From: JALOAR01 sp041649415
GTDB taxonomy: Bacteria; Patescibacteriota; Minisyncoccia; UBA6257; Colwellbacteraceae
Direction: 5' to 3'
NCBI GenBank assembly: GCA_041649415.1
Contig: JBAZND010000002.1
Span: forward strand, 62,001 to 126,000
Length of the DNA stretch: 64,000 bases
Below the pieces are notes generated by a model, which searched no databases, was not told the origin of the DNA, and was given only the letters and a program-made list of their open reading frames with translations. The position numbers and the translations under genes were made by a program. Below, piece by piece: positions 30,801 to 40,290 of this stretch (position 1 is its first letter; every line of letters begins with the position of its first letter).

Positions 30801-31947
30801 TGGCCAATTTTATCAATTTTTCGGCTATTTTTGAAGCCGCATCCGGTTTAGCGAACCTTTTAGCCGCTTCGGACATCATTTTTAAGCGGCTCTTTTCGGA
30901 AACTAAAATTTCTAAAGTTCTTATGAATGATTGGACACTCATTTCGTCTTCTTCCATAACAATACAAGCGCCGGATTTTTTATAGCTTAAAGCGTTTTTT
31001 AATTGATGATTTTGCGCCGCTTCCGGCAAAGGGATCAAGATGGAAGGGATACCAAACGCCGCAAATTCAAAAAGAGACGAACCGGCGCGGGAGATAACCA
31101 AATCGGCGGCAGCCAATACTTCTTTGATGTTACGGTTAAAAAAATCGGTAATTTTATAACCCGCCGCGTCCATTTCTTCAAGAGAATCAAAATAATGACC
31201 CAGCGATCCGCTTACTTCGGAAAAAAGTTTGGCGCCGGTTTGATGGAATACCTGAAATCCCAGTTCAAGTATTTTCGGAAGAGATTCAGTAATGAGATTG
31301 TTAATTCTTTGCGAACCTTGCGAACCGCCAAGCACGAGCATTAAGGGTTTATCGGAGTTGAACCCTAAGGCGATTTTCGCATCACGTTTATCCAGCGGAT
31401 TTTCAAAAAGAGAAGGGCGCAATGGATTTCCAACCACCTCGCATTTTTTTTGATCTTTTTTACGCAATCCGTCACGCGCATCTTCAAATGCCAGAAATAT
31501 TTTTTTGGCGAACCGACCGGAAATTTTCGTTGTAACGCTTGGTATGGCATCCGACTCATGAATAACAACGGGAATCATCAAAAAACGAGCGGCAATAATC
31601 GGCGCGAGACTGCTGGGACCGCCTTTAGAAATTAAAATATCCGGCATCTCCCGACACATGTGCCAGAGGGATTCAAACCAACTTAAAACAAATCTGGGCA
31701 CTTCAAATAAATTGCTGACGGAAATATATCTGCGAAGTTTACTTGAGATAATTCTTTTAACGGGAATTCCGAGCTCTTTAAATTTATTTGCGTAAGCGTC
31801 GGGGTCCCCTATGTAGGTAAAACGGAGTTTTAATCCCTCGGCTTCTTTAATAGCCATAGCCGCTGAATATACCGCGAGAAGTGGATTTATATGGCCGGCT
31901 GTGCCACCGGCCGTTAGCATTATTTTGATTTCCTTCTGGTTAGCCAT
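30787..31947 (-). CDS. murG: UDP-GlcNAc transferase, lipid II synthesis
   Basis: The 386-residue GT28 enzyme adds GlcNAc to lipid I. Its N-terminal glycine loop is LTAGGTAGHINPLLAV and the second is LVLGGSQGSQRIN; the UDP-GlcNAc site is around SRAGSSLFEFAAFGIPSILIP. It is peripheral at the inner face of the membrane. It overlaps ftsW by 8 nt and gltX by 14 nt. Confidence 0.95.
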   Translation of the reverse strand: MANQKEIKIMLTAGGTAGHINPLLAVYSAAMAIKEAEGLKLRFTYIGDPDAYANKFKELGIPVKRIISSKLRRYISVSNLFEVPRFVLSWFESLWHMCREMPDILISKGGPSSLAPIIAARFLMIPVVIHESDAIPSVTTKISGRFAKKIFLAFEDARDGLRKKDQKKCEVVGNPLRPSLFENPLDKRDAKIALGFNSDKPLMLVLGGSQGSQRINNLITESLPKILELGFQVFHQTGAKLFSEVSGSLGHYFDSLEEMDAAGYKITDFFNRNIKEVLAAADLVISRAGSSLFEFAAFGIPSILIPLPEAAQNHQLKNALSYKKSGACIVMEEDEMSVQSFIRTLEILVSEKSRLKMMSEAAKRFAKPDAASKIAEKLIKLASDKN

Positions 31948-33037
31948 GCCTTAAGGCATTTACCATAAGCCCAACCATAGCCATAGAAGTGATAAGAGCC
32001 GTGCCACCATAACTGACGAACGGGAGAGGCACTCCGGTCACGGGAATAAGGCCCGATACGGAGGCTATATGGATAAAAGCCTGAAGCCCGATTATGGAAG
32101 AAAACCCGATAACTATCAACTTTCCGAAATCAGAGTGAGCCTTAACACTTCCCGCAAGACCGGCATAAACTAAGAGAAAATAAAGGACAATAAAAACGCT
32201 CGCGCCTATGAATCCAAACTCTTCGGCGATAACGGCAAAAATAGAGTCTCCAATGGGTTCGGGCAGAGAGGATACTTTAAGAGTAGATTTGCCATAGCCG
32301 ACGCCCCAAAGGCCGCCCGCACCAATAGTCGTGAGAGATTGATTTAAGTGATAACCTGTGTCACGAACATCGGCATTGGGATTAAGAAAGGACATAATTC
32401 TTTCCGTCCGGTAGCCAGAAAAAGAAATGACGAGCGTAATGGCTAAAATTCCCGCAAGTCCCACAATGGCGACAAAAGAAAGTTTCGTGCCGCTGACAAA
32501 ATAAACTATAAGAGCCGCGGCCATAATGATTATTAAAATACTCGTTGAAGGCTGCGCAATAAGCAGGCTTCCTATTACGGCGCAAATTATGAGGAACGGC
32601 AAAAGACCTTCAGTGAAATCTTTTTTTCGATCCTTGCCTTTCACGGTGAGCCACGCGGCAATATAAACGATGAAAGTAAATTTAAGGAGCTCAGAGGGTT
32701 GAATTTGGATACCGGCAATGTCAAGCCATCGAGAGGAAGTGCCGAATTTTCCGCCGAGCGGAGTAAAAACGAGAATTAGCCCAACGATACTTAAAAGCAG
32801 CAGAATAAATGCGGCTTTTTTGAAAAACTTAAGCGGGATGAACATTGCGGCGAAAAAGGCGACGAAACCTATTCCAAAGCCGAAAAGAAATTGGTGTTTT
32901 AAAAAATAATAAGCATCGCCGAATTTTGTTTCTCCCAAGTTGGAAGAAGCGCTCGCGAGAATTGCCATCCCAAGCACAACCAAGATGGCGCTTATGACAA
33001 TGATAATAATATCGGCTTTTTTAGAAATGACGCGCAT
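31940..33037 (-). CDS. ftsW: SEDS-family lipid II polymerase, FtsW type
   Basis: The 365-residue polytopic protein shows SEDS signatures: the periplasmic loop with DVRDTGYHLNQSLTTIGAGG, GDSIFAVIAEEFGFIG, and VPLPFVSYGGTALI near the end. SEDS proteins polymerise glycan strands with a partner class B PBP. Its position between mraY and murG points to FtsW, the septal enzyme, rather than RodA. Overlaps murG by 8 nt. Confidence 0.92.
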   Translation of the reverse strand: MRVISKKADIIIIVISAILVVLGMAILASASSNLGETKFGDAYYFLKHQFLFGFGIGFVAFFAAMFIPLKFFKKAAFILLLLSIVGLILVFTPLGGKFGTSSRWLDIAGIQIQPSELLKFTFIVYIAAWLTVKGKDRKKDFTEGLLPFLIICAVIGSLLIAQPSTSILIIIMAAALIVYFVSGTKLSFVAIVGLAGILAITLVISFSGYRTERIMSFLNPNADVRDTGYHLNQSLTTIGAGGLWGVGYGKSTLKVSSLPEPIGDSIFAVIAEEFGFIGASVFIVLYFLLVYAGLAGSVKAHSDFGKLIVIGFSSIIGLQAFIHIASVSGLIPVTGVPLPFVSYGGTALITSMAMVGLMVNALRHG

Positions 33038-33041
33038 AAAC

Positions 33042-34481
33042 CTAGGTGATAATTATCTCTCCGCTTCGGGCGTTCTTAACCAAACCGTCTTCAAAAGCGA
33101 CTTCACCATTTACAATAGTTGATTCCGGACGGTTATTTTTTAAAATCACCAAATCGGCGGCATAGCCTTCTTTCACGACCCCCCTTTTCTTAAAGCCAAA
33201 CAACCGAGCGGGAGCGGAAAGTTTCTTGACTGTGAGTTCAATCCGATGACCAAGTTTGTCGGAAAGTCGAAGAAATTCGGAAAACGGATGAGATAATTCG
33301 GAGTGTATTAAAGAACTCGGCGGCATCGGACTCCAGATGAAGCTTCCAACCACGCTTCGCGGATGAGAAACAAATTTCTCCATAAGGGCATCATCGTCCA
33401 TCTTAGACAAAAAGCTGGCATCCGGCCCGACCATGTTAATTATTTGAATAATAGCTTCATCGTTTTTAATTCTCCTATTTTCCGCAAATTCAGCGATTGA
33501 TTTTCCCATAAGGAACTTTGTTCCCTTTCTCGGCGTATCAAACACGAAGCTTTTCTCCAAATTAAGTTTTTTAATTTTTTTTTCAAAGAATTTTAGTGCC
33601 CTTTTTTTCTTTAAATTATCAAAGAAGGCTTTAACTCCCGTTTGACCGGCTGTTTTCGGAAAAATATCCCGAGACTTGAATTGGAAATAAGGGTAAGGAG
33701 AAAATGCGAAGACAAATTCCGCTTGAGGAATTCTTTTTTCGATTGCGGAAGAAAGTTTATCAAAGGAATTTCCCGTTTCAAGAGATTCGTTTAAATTTCC
33801 AATAACGGCTTTTACGCCAGATTCAATAAAGGACATGTAAGACTTGTCCTCCGCGTTAAGAGGAATGAAAGCTGTTTTCCCCTGTTTTTTAAGAATTTTA
33901 AGAATGGTCGCAATTTCTTCCGGTGTGGCGTCAAATTCGGCAAATCCTCCATCATCCAAAGAAACGCCGAGCGAACCTTCGGTAAAACATTGTTCCAAAA
34001 GAAAAGAAATGACCTTTATTTCTTTCGCTCCGAGATTTCTTTTGTTTGGCGTTATGGAATTCCTTAAAGTTTTATATCCGGAAAAAGTCACGAAGTTAAC
34101 GCCAAGACGAAGCGATTGTAAAACCCCGAGACATTCCCCTATTGTCTGCCAACCGATATTTGACGGAGGAAGTTCTTCCGCATACATTGCCGGAGCGAGA
34201 GAAAAACCTTTTGTTCCGCCTACTATGGTTGTAACACCATCTTTTAAAAAATCTGCCTGACTCGGTTCATCAAAGAGTGATAATCGGGTATCGGAAACAG
34301 TTGAAATATCCGTAAAACCGGGTAAAAGAAAGCTTCCTGCCGCTTGAATAACACGATCGGCTTTGTAAGAGGGTAAATCTCCCATGGCCGCAATGCGATT
34401 ACCTACAATCAATACGTCGCTTTTTTTGGGCGTCATGCCGGTGCCGTCAACAACTTCCCCGCCTTTAATAAGAAGAGACAT
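33042..34481 (-). CDS. Amidohydrolase (D-aminoacylase)-like protein lacking metal ligands
   Basis: The 479-residue protein has the composite N-terminal beta part (LLIKGGEVVDGTGM, GSFLLPGFTDI) and the C-terminal return (PARLFGFKKRGVVKEGYAADLVIL) of N-acyl-D-amino-acid deacylase relatives, plus EGSLGVSLDDGGF. The metal-binding HxH after the first strand is missing (GFTDISTVSDTR), and later His ligands are also replaced (TAFIPLNAEDKSYM, AVIGNLNES). It is thus probably not a normal zinc hydrolase. It lies between ftsW (4 nt) and mraY (7 nt), inside the wall cluster. A structural or regulatory role is a guess. Confidence 0.75.
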   Translation of the reverse strand: MSLLIKGGEVVDGTGMTPKKSDVLIVGNRIAAMGDLPSYKADRVIQAAGSFLLPGFTDISTVSDTRLSLFDEPSQADFLKDGVTTIVGGTKGFSLAPAMYAEELPPSNIGWQTIGECLGVLQSLRLGVNFVTFSGYKTLRNSITPNKRNLGAKEIKVISFLLEQCFTEGSLGVSLDDGGFAEFDATPEEIATILKILKKQGKTAFIPLNAEDKSYMSFIESGVKAVIGNLNESLETGNSFDKLSSAIEKRIPQAEFVFAFSPYPYFQFKSRDIFPKTAGQTGVKAFFDNLKKKRALKFFEKKIKKLNLEKSFVFDTPRKGTKFLMGKSIAEFAENRRIKNDEAIIQIINMVGPDASFLSKMDDDALMEKFVSHPRSVVGSFIWSPMPPSSLIHSELSHPFSEFLRLSDKLGHRIELTVKKLSAPARLFGFKKRGVVKEGYAADLVILKNNRPESTIVNGEVAFEDGLVKNARSGEIIIT

Positions 34482-34488
34482 CTAAAAA

Positions 34489-35538
34489 TTATATAATTCT
34501 GTCCAAGAAGAAGAGAACAAGACCAATACCGGCGGAAACGCCTGAAATTATCCAAAAACGCATAGTAATTTGCGATTCAGGCATTCCTTTGGCTTCAAAA
34601 TGGTGATGTATCGGCGTCGAGAGAAAGAGTTTTCTCTTGAGAAGCCTTTTGTGGACCATCTGGATGATGACAGAAAGCGATTCTATGACCATGACGACGG
34701 CGAAAAACGGAAGGAGAAACACGGTGTTCGTAAGCAGAGAGATAATTCCCATGGTTATGCCTATGGCCATTGAACCGGTATCGCCCATAAAGAATTTCGT
34801 GGGATACACGTTGTTCCAAAGAAAAGCAATCATCGCTCCGATAAAAGCGCCCGTCATAGCGGCGAGATTATAGCGGCCCAAAACAAAAGCAATAACGCCG
34901 AGAGCGGCAAAAGCAGAAATGGAAACGCCACTCAAAAGCCCGTCTAGGCCATCCGTTTCGTTTGCGGAAAAAGCGCTTGCGACGATTATGAAAATAAATA
35001 TGGGGATATACCAAAAGCCAATGTCTATGGCGCCCACGAATGGGATGTTTAATATGTGCCAATCAAGATGATTCGGCGAATAGAACCACCATGCGCCGAG
35101 CGCGCCTACGAGCGTGTAAAGGATAAGCTTGTATCGGATGGTAAGACCTCCCCCTTTCGGACCGATTCTTAAAACGCCAAGTAAATCATCCGCGAGGCCG
35201 ACAACAGCCGCGATAATCATAGCGACTAGGGGTAAATAAGTTTCTGCTCTGTTTATGAAATTAAGGTTTTCATAAATACCGCCCAAAACTTTTCCGGCTA
35301 CGAGCATTATGAGAGCAACTGTCAAAACAGTGCCCCAAATAATCACGCCTCCCATGGTTGGCGTTCCTTCTTTCTTAGCGTGGAGAGCGGACATTATCGG
35401 CGCGGAAGAACTGTCTCTAATTTGTTTTTTGATTCCGAACCGGCGAAGAAGTTTCAAAATTACGGGCGTAATTATTATGGCTATGAAAAAGGCCGTTATA
35501 GTAACGGCAAAAACCTTAATTATTTGCGTTAATATCAT
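34489..35538 (-). CDS. mraY: Phospho-MurNAc-pentapeptide transferase
   Basis: The 349-residue integral membrane enzyme makes lipid I from UDP-MurNAc-pentapeptide and undecaprenyl phosphate. Family marks: EGTPTMGGVIIWG, ADDLLGVLR, ANETDGLDGLLSG, NVYPTKFFMGDTGSMAIG and PIHHHFEAKGMPESQI, with the Asp triad and HHH. It overlaps the carboxypeptidase gene by 23 nt. Confidence 0.96.
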   Translation of the reverse strand: MILTQIIKVFAVTITAFFIAIIITPVILKLLRRFGIKKQIRDSSSAPIMSALHAKKEGTPTMGGVIIWGTVLTVALIMLVAGKVLGGIYENLNFINRAETYLPLVAMIIAAVVGLADDLLGVLRIGPKGGGLTIRYKLILYTLVGALGAWWFYSPNHLDWHILNIPFVGAIDIGFWYIPIFIFIIVASAFSANETDGLDGLLSGVSISAFAALGVIAFVLGRYNLAAMTGAFIGAMIAFLWNNVYPTKFFMGDTGSMAIGITMGIISLLTNTVFLLPFFAVVMVIESLSVIIQMVHKRLLKRKLFLSTPIHHHFEAKGMPESQITMRFWIISGVSAGIGLVLFFLDRII

Positions 35539-36451
35539 TTTTTATAAAAGATAATATTTTATTCGCTTCTTCAATTCTATTGTCGGCTCCAAGAATGATG
35601 ATTGTTGTCGGTTTCCCATTAATTGAAAAGACGGAAATAAGATTTTCATTTGCGTCTTCTGTATATCCGGTTTTCCCTCCCAGAAAATCACTCCTCTCGG
35701 CGAGGGTGTTGATATTCGTCAGACGGATATTCTTGCGGGCGTTTAATTCCCTGATAATCGTGATTTTTCTTGAAGATACGGAGAACAAATCGGGATGCGC
35801 GCTCCAGGCATATTCCACAAGTAAAGCCAAATCGTTCACGGTTCCTTGATTTAACATTGAGAGTCCGGTAGGTTCCACGAAACGTGTATCATTCATTCCA
35901 AGTTCCGAAGTTTTAAGATTCATTAATTCCACGAATCTTCCGGCGGGCATATTCTCCGAAAGGGCAACGGCGGCGTCGTTTGACGAAACAACCATCATTG
36001 CGTAAACCAAATCCTCAATCATGTACGTCTCTCCGGTTGTAAATCCTCCGGCAACGCCTTCGGTCGCGATAGCCGCGGAAGAAAGAGTTACTTTTTGTTC
36101 TAGTTCCATGTTCTCCAAAGCCACAACGGCGCTCATAAGTTTAGAAAGAGAAGCGAGCGGCCAGCGTTCCGTTTTGTGCAGAGAAAAGATTTCTTCTCCG
36201 GAAGACAGGTCAATGACAATACTCGCTTGTGCCGAGAGATTATCGGGCACTTTCGGTTCATGTTTACCCGGGATTTCCGTTATGTCGCCGACTGCCGGAT
36301 TTTCCGTCGGAGTAATGGCTTTAACTATATTCGCGGTCGCAACGGCGTCATCTCTTTCGTTTGAAGAAAAAGCTGCCAGGCCAAACTTGGCGCAAAGGCC
36401 GACAAGAAGGAATACGACTCCGAAGGCTATGGCTTTAAGAGTATTACTCAT
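35516..36451 (-). CDS. D-alanyl-D-alanine carboxypeptidase, S11 family
   Basis: The 311-residue protein has an N-terminal membrane anchor (about residues 8-30) and a penicillin-binding domain with SLSK (Ser101, Lys104), SSN (156-158) and KTG (260-262). It trims the fifth residue of stem peptides and so limits crosslinking. A large C-terminal amphipathic domain is missing. It overlaps scpB by 8 nt. The fused gene at 37674-39041 supplies a second enzyme of this class. Confidence 0.92.
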   Translation of the reverse strand: MSNTLKAIAFGVVFLLVGLCAKFGLAAFSSNERDDAVATANIVKAITPTENPAVGDITEIPGKHEPKVPDNLSAQASIVIDLSSGEEIFSLHKTERWPLASLSKLMSAVVALENMELEQKVTLSSAAIATEGVAGGFTTGETYMIEDLVYAMMVVSSNDAAVALSENMPAGRFVELMNLKTSELGMNDTRFVEPTGLSMLNQGTVNDLALLVEYAWSAHPDLFSVSSRKITIIRELNARKNIRLTNINTLAERSDFLGGKTGYTEDANENLISVFSINGKPTTIIILGADNRIEEANKILSFIKNDINANN

Positions 36452-36983
36452 TTTCTTTTTCCATAATTTCTTTAAGTTCTTGATATTTCATAAAATCGGG
36501 CAGTTCTTCCTTTTTTGCCAATCCTAAGTGTCTCAAAAGGTCTGCAGTCGGTCTGTAAAGATAAGCATTCGATTTCTTCGGATGAGAAATGCGTTCAACG
36601 AGTCCTCTTATCAAGAGATTTCTCAACGTAAAACTTGAATTAACCCCTCTTATATATTCTAGCGAAGATTTGGAAATTGGGCCAAGATACGCGACTAAAG
36701 ACAGCGTTTCCAGAGCTGCAGGCGTCAGATTCTCATGAATTTCGGCTTTAACAAGTTTTTCAATAACTGATGAGAGTTCAGGCTTTGTCACAAGCTGTAT
36801 GCCCGAGTCGTGTTCAACAAGATAAATGCCGTTTTCAGGGGAACGGTATTTTTCTTTAAGAGAAGCTATTGCTTTTTCCACGCTTTCTTCTTTTTCGGTA
36901 ACAATCGCAGCAAGTTTCTTTAAACTTACGGGATCACCTATCGTAAAAAGCGCTGCTTCAACTTTTTGCTCGACGTTATCCAT
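36444..36983 (-). CDS. scpB: Segregation and condensation protein B
   Basis: The 179-residue protein has two winged-helix domains: an N-terminal one with VEAALFTIGDPVSLKKLA and the second with NLTPAALETLSLVAYLGPISKSSLEYIRGV and LLIRGLVERI. It works with ScpA and SMC in chromosome compaction. It overlaps scpA by 8 nt. Confidence 0.92.
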   Translation of the reverse strand: MDNVEQKVEAALFTIGDPVSLKKLAAIVTEKEESVEKAIASLKEKYRSPENGIYLVEHDSGIQLVTKPELSSVIEKLVKAEIHENLTPAALETLSLVAYLGPISKSSLEYIRGVNSSFTLRNLLIRGLVERISHPKKSNAYLYRPTADLLRHLGLAKKEELPDFMKYQELKEIMEKENE

Positions 36984-37677
36984 TGGTTTTGGAAGAAATG
37001 GTTATCTCGGAAAATGGTGAAGACTGACTCACCGACACTTTATTGTCTTTCAAGAGATGCAAAAGAGCGAGAAAAAGAATAATTACTTCTTTTTTATTTC
37101 TGTTTTCGGCGACCGAGGCAAACTTGGAGACGCTTCTTCCGATTCTTGAAATCAATTCCGAGACATAGACCTCAAAATTAACAGCTTCATATTTTTCGTA
37201 TTGAGTCTTTAAAGCTGCGATTGAAGAACGCATGGCGGCAATGGCAGCCAAGAGTGAAGCGCAGCTTATTTCGGAGGACGGAATAAAAACGGGATTTTGT
37301 TCCAAAGGTGTCGGATCCTTCGCATAAGACACGCGGTTTAAAGCCCAAAGCGCAGCAAAATTTTCTTCGGCTTCTTTAAGGCTTTTATAAAGTTTCAGTC
37401 TGTTTTCCAGGTCTTTAATCCCCTCTTCTTCTTCCGAAGTCAACTCAAGGTCGGGAAGCAATGATTTGGATTTAATAAGAATAAGTTTTGCGGCAACGGC
37501 AATAAAATCCGCGAGAAGACGGGGATCGTTCGCTTCCACAACTTTTAAATGGTCCAAGAAATCGCCGGTAATCTTTGCAAGATTAATTTCCGTAATTTCA
37601 TATTTCTTTTCTTCAATCAGTTCAAGAAGCTTGTAGAGAGGCCCTTTAAAGCTTCCCGCGGTTACTTCATAAGTCAT
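36976..37677 (-). CDS. scpA: Segregation and condensation protein A
   Basis: The 233-residue kleisin bridges SMC heads. It begins MTYEVTAGSFKGPLYKLLEL, typical of ScpA, and has the conserved LADFIAVAAKLILIKSKSLLP. The start at 37677 gives a 4-nt ATGA overlap with the fused transpeptidase gene; an upstream ATG at 37698 would overlap by 25 nt. The C-terminal winged helix (KKEVIILFLALLHLLKDNKVSV) is present. SMC itself is not in the window. Confidence 0.9.
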   Translation of the reverse strand: MTYEVTAGSFKGPLYKLLELIEEKKYEITEINLAKITGDFLDHLKVVEANDPRLLADFIAVAAKLILIKSKSLLPDLELTSEEEEGIKDLENRLKLYKSLKEAEENFAALWALNRVSYAKDPTPLEQNPVFIPSSEISCASLLAAIAAMRSSIAALKTQYEKYEAVNFEVYVSELISRIGRSVSKFASVAENRNKKEVIILFLALLHLLKDNKVSVSQSSPFSEITISSKTNG

Positions 37678-39041
37678 TGGTAGTTGAATTTTAACCAAGT
37701 TAGGATTTTCCCGGCGTCGGAATAAACGTCTTCAGACCCCAGAAGAATAATCGTAATCGGGCGCGTTTCACCGGATATTTGAAGACTCCAAACTCCCAAG
37801 AAGGTTTCTTTGGCGGCGATAGTTTTTCCAATCTTTCCGCCAACGAAAGAAGAGTCGGCGCCGAACAAATTAAAGTTTTCCAGATTAACGAAAGAAGGCT
37901 TTCCGTAGACGGAATTTTTAAGACTTCCTGAAGCGATTTTTAAAACAAAACTGCGGTTATTGTATAAATACTTGGCGAAGTTAAATAGATCGGCGGTAGT
38001 TGATTGATTCCCCTCACCGCTTCCCGAAGGGTCAACGAATCGCGTTTCGTTCATACCGATGGCTTTCGCCTTTTTGTTCATGAGCGATATGAATCTTTCA
38101 CGACCGACGTGATTTGCAAAAGTTTCGGCCGCTTCGTTTGAAGATTCAAGAAGCAACGGAAAGAGGAGATCGTAGGCGGAAACGAATTCGCCGGTTTTGA
38201 GACGAGGTCTGGAGGTGTAAACAATGGCCTCTGTTGGCACGGCGACGTTAGTTTCAAGATTGATATATTCGCCGGCAACAAGGGCGGTCATTATCTTGGT
38301 GATGGAAGCTATCGGAAGAATTTCAGAACGATTTTTATCGAGCAAAACGTAATTGTTATTCAAGTCGGCGACAAGATACGCGCCCGCGTTAAGTTCCGGC
38401 GGATTGGAACGATACACGAAGCCATCTGAAGCAAAATCCTTTTCAAAAACGATTACGGGCATTTCCGCGTAAGCAAGATTAAAAATCTTTTCGGCTGATT
38501 CATCCGATAGTCTTATACAACCGCCGGAAAAACTCGACTCCACCGGTCGGCCGTCGGGATAATAGGGCCATCCGTGAATGAAGAAATTTCCTTGAAATGA
38601 CATGCTCCACGGTTGATAGACGCGGCCGAAAGAAGAAAAATGACTTCTCTCCCTTGTTTCAATCTTGTATATTCCTGCCGGGGTTTCCCACCACGAGCCT
38701 TCTTTTCCCTTCGTGAGGATAGGCGCTTCATATTTCATATCCCCTTTCAAGTAAACTCTGATAACCATATCGGAGAGATTAGCCTCAATAAAATCAGCTT
38801 TGCTTTCTAGGAATGCCTCTTTAACATCCGAGAAAAAATCAAAATCACCGAGCGCCGGCGCAGGACCAAATTCAAATTCCGGAGACGCAAGAGAGGTGTC
38901 TCCGACAAAGAGAGAATAGTTGGTATTTTCTCTAAAGAGAAATGCAAAAACGGCGAAGCCAATAACCAGAATAAAAAGCAGAGGCACGACTAAGCGCAAA
39001 GTAATTTTCGCGTTTAAAGCATTTTTAACGGCGATAATCAT
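37674..39041 (-). CDS. Fusion of L,D-transpeptidase (YkuD) and S11 DD-carboxypeptidase
   Basis: The 455-residue protein (ATG 39041) has an N-terminal membrane segment (about residues 14-36), a YkuD domain (about 90-205; FFIHGWPYYPDGRP and SGGCIRLSDES, with catalytic Cys175), and an S11 carboxypeptidase domain (about 220-455; Ser246-x-x-Lys249, SSN at 300-302). The usual KTG is KIG (403-405). A DD-carboxypeptidase produces tetrapeptides, the donor for LD-transpeptidases, so both steps are tied in one chain. The start in the 4-nt overlap with the gene upstream is preferred over the longer ORF from 39092. Confidence 0.88.
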   Translation of the reverse strand: MIIAVKNALNAKITLRLVVPLLFILVIGFAVFAFLFRENTNYSLFVGDTSLASPEFEFGPAPALGDFDFFSDVKEAFLESKADFIEANLSDMVIRVYLKGDMKYEAPILTKGKEGSWWETPAGIYKIETRERSHFSSFGRVYQPWSMSFQGNFFIHGWPYYPDGRPVESSFSGGCIRLSDESAEKIFNLAYAEMPVIVFEKDFASDGFVYRSNPPELNAGAYLVADLNNNYVLLDKNRSEILPIASITKIMTALVAGEYINLETNVAVPTEAIVYTSRPRLKTGEFVSAYDLLFPLLLESSNEAAETFANHVGRERFISLMNKKAKAIGMNETRFVDPSGSGEGNQSTTADLFNFAKYLYNNRSFVLKIASGSLKNSVYGKPSFVNLENFNLFGADSSFVGGKIGKTIAAKETFLGVWSLQISGETRPITIILLGSEDVYSDAGKILTWLKFNYQ

Positions 39042-40243
39042 TCGGAAAATCCAGTTTTGGTGTAATTGTTTCTCGGGTCCCAAAGCATCCAACCGGCATT
39101 AGAAGTTTCTTCAACGGCTTGAATCTGTAATTTTACCTCTTCACTGCCGTAGGTGTATCCAAGACTAAAGTCTTGGAGCCATGGACGAAGCTTTGTAAGC
39201 GGCTCTTTATTTTCTCCGGCTAGAGCTGTAAGCCTTTTTACCGCTTCTTCGCCAGAATATTTTACCACTTCATAAGGATGCGCGGCAGGGTCTTTAAACC
39301 CAATAAATCCGGAAGCAAAGTGCGAAGGGTAAACCATAGGACAAATAAAATCAAAATTACCGTAGGCATCCTCAAGATGTTGGCCGATGCCCATGTCGTC
39401 AGAAGCGCTTGTGACGAGACCGAAGAGATCCACTGAAATTATCTCGCCTTCAAGCGATTCACGGAGAAAACCGAAAAAATCTTTAATCACTTCTTGCTTG
39501 GCTTTGCTTTCGTCATAAAAAGGAAAAGACATGTTATCTAAGGAACCATCCGAAGGAAAACGGACGTAGTCAAAATTCACTTCATCAAATCCTTTCGCAA
39601 AAGCGTTTTTAGCCAAATGCGCGTTGTAGTCCCAAACCTCTTGGGACGCGGGGTCAACCCACGCGAGTCCTTTGTTATCCTTCCATGTTTCTCCCGTTTT
39701 TAAATCTTTAATTGCCAAGTCGGGACGAGCCAAAGCAAGCACGGGGTCTTGGAAAACGACAATTCTCGCTATCGCGTAAACGTTTTCGGAATGCAGTTTA
39801 TTAACGAGAGCTTCAACATTCTTAATCCTCAAAGGATTCGCCTCGTATGTGGATAATTCGCCGTCTCCCGTCGCGTAAGCTATGCGGCCGGAAAAATCTT
39901 TAATATCTATAACCAGCGCGTTCGCTTTAGTCGCTTTAATAAGAGAGAGTAAGTAATCAATCTTGGAAGAAGATCCTGCCGACCAACTCGTGGCATAAAC
40001 GGCGTTTATTTTTTCCGGTGGATTTGAAAGTTTAATGTTTTCCGTAGCCGCCGAAGCCACGTTTATCTCATTATTTGAATTACTGATTTCCCGCGCGGGA
40101 AATACTGCGAGATCCGATGTCGCTTTAGCTGAAAAATCTTCAACCTGGACTACGGGATTCCTTAAATTCGTCCCAAAAATCAAAAAGGCGGCAACTGCCG
40201 CGAGACTTATCAAAAACGCGCCAAAGATGGCTCTTCTACCCAT
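39038..40243 (-). CDS. DUF4015 putative glycoside hydrolase
   Basis: The 401-residue protein has an N-terminal membrane anchor (about residues 5-23), a linker rich in Ser/Asn, and a TIM-barrel domain of the DUF4015 type: NALVIDIKDFSGRI, VYAIARIVVFQDPVLA, NFDYVRFPSDG and ICPMVYPSHF. The family is related to glycosyl hydrolases and lies in wall-associated loci, but its substrate is not established. It heads the minus-strand cluster (promoter not evident in the 47-nt gap to dnaX). Confidence 0.85.
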   Translation of the reverse strand: MGRRAIFGAFLISLAAVAAFLIFGTNLRNPVVQVEDFSAKATSDLAVFPAREISNSNNEINVASAATENIKLSNPPEKINAVYATSWSAGSSSKIDYLLSLIKATKANALVIDIKDFSGRIAYATGDGELSTYEANPLRIKNVEALVNKLHSENVYAIARIVVFQDPVLALARPDLAIKDLKTGETWKDNKGLAWVDPASQEVWDYNAHLAKNAFAKGFDEVNFDYVRFPSDGSLDNMSFPFYDESKAKQEVIKDFFGFLRESLEGEIISVDLFGLVTSASDDMGIGQHLEDAYGNFDFICPMVYPSHFASGFIGFKDPAAHPYEVVKYSGEEAVKRLTALAGENKEPLTKLRPWLQDFSLGYTYGSEEVKLQIQAVEETSNAGWMLWDPRNNYTKTGFSE

Positions 40244-40290
40244 AAAACGCCTTTATTTTACATTCGTTTCGCTTATAATGGAAGAGAATA

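Noticed and set aside
32940..33122. Plus-strand frames inside ftsW and the other wall genes
   Set aside because: They are opposite-strand shadows of well-supported genes without start signals.
39041..39092. Longer start for the fused transpeptidase gene
   Set aside because: The extra 17 residues overlap the end of the DUF4015 gene by 55 nt. The ATG at 39041 gives the usual 4-nt overlap and starts just before the membrane segment.
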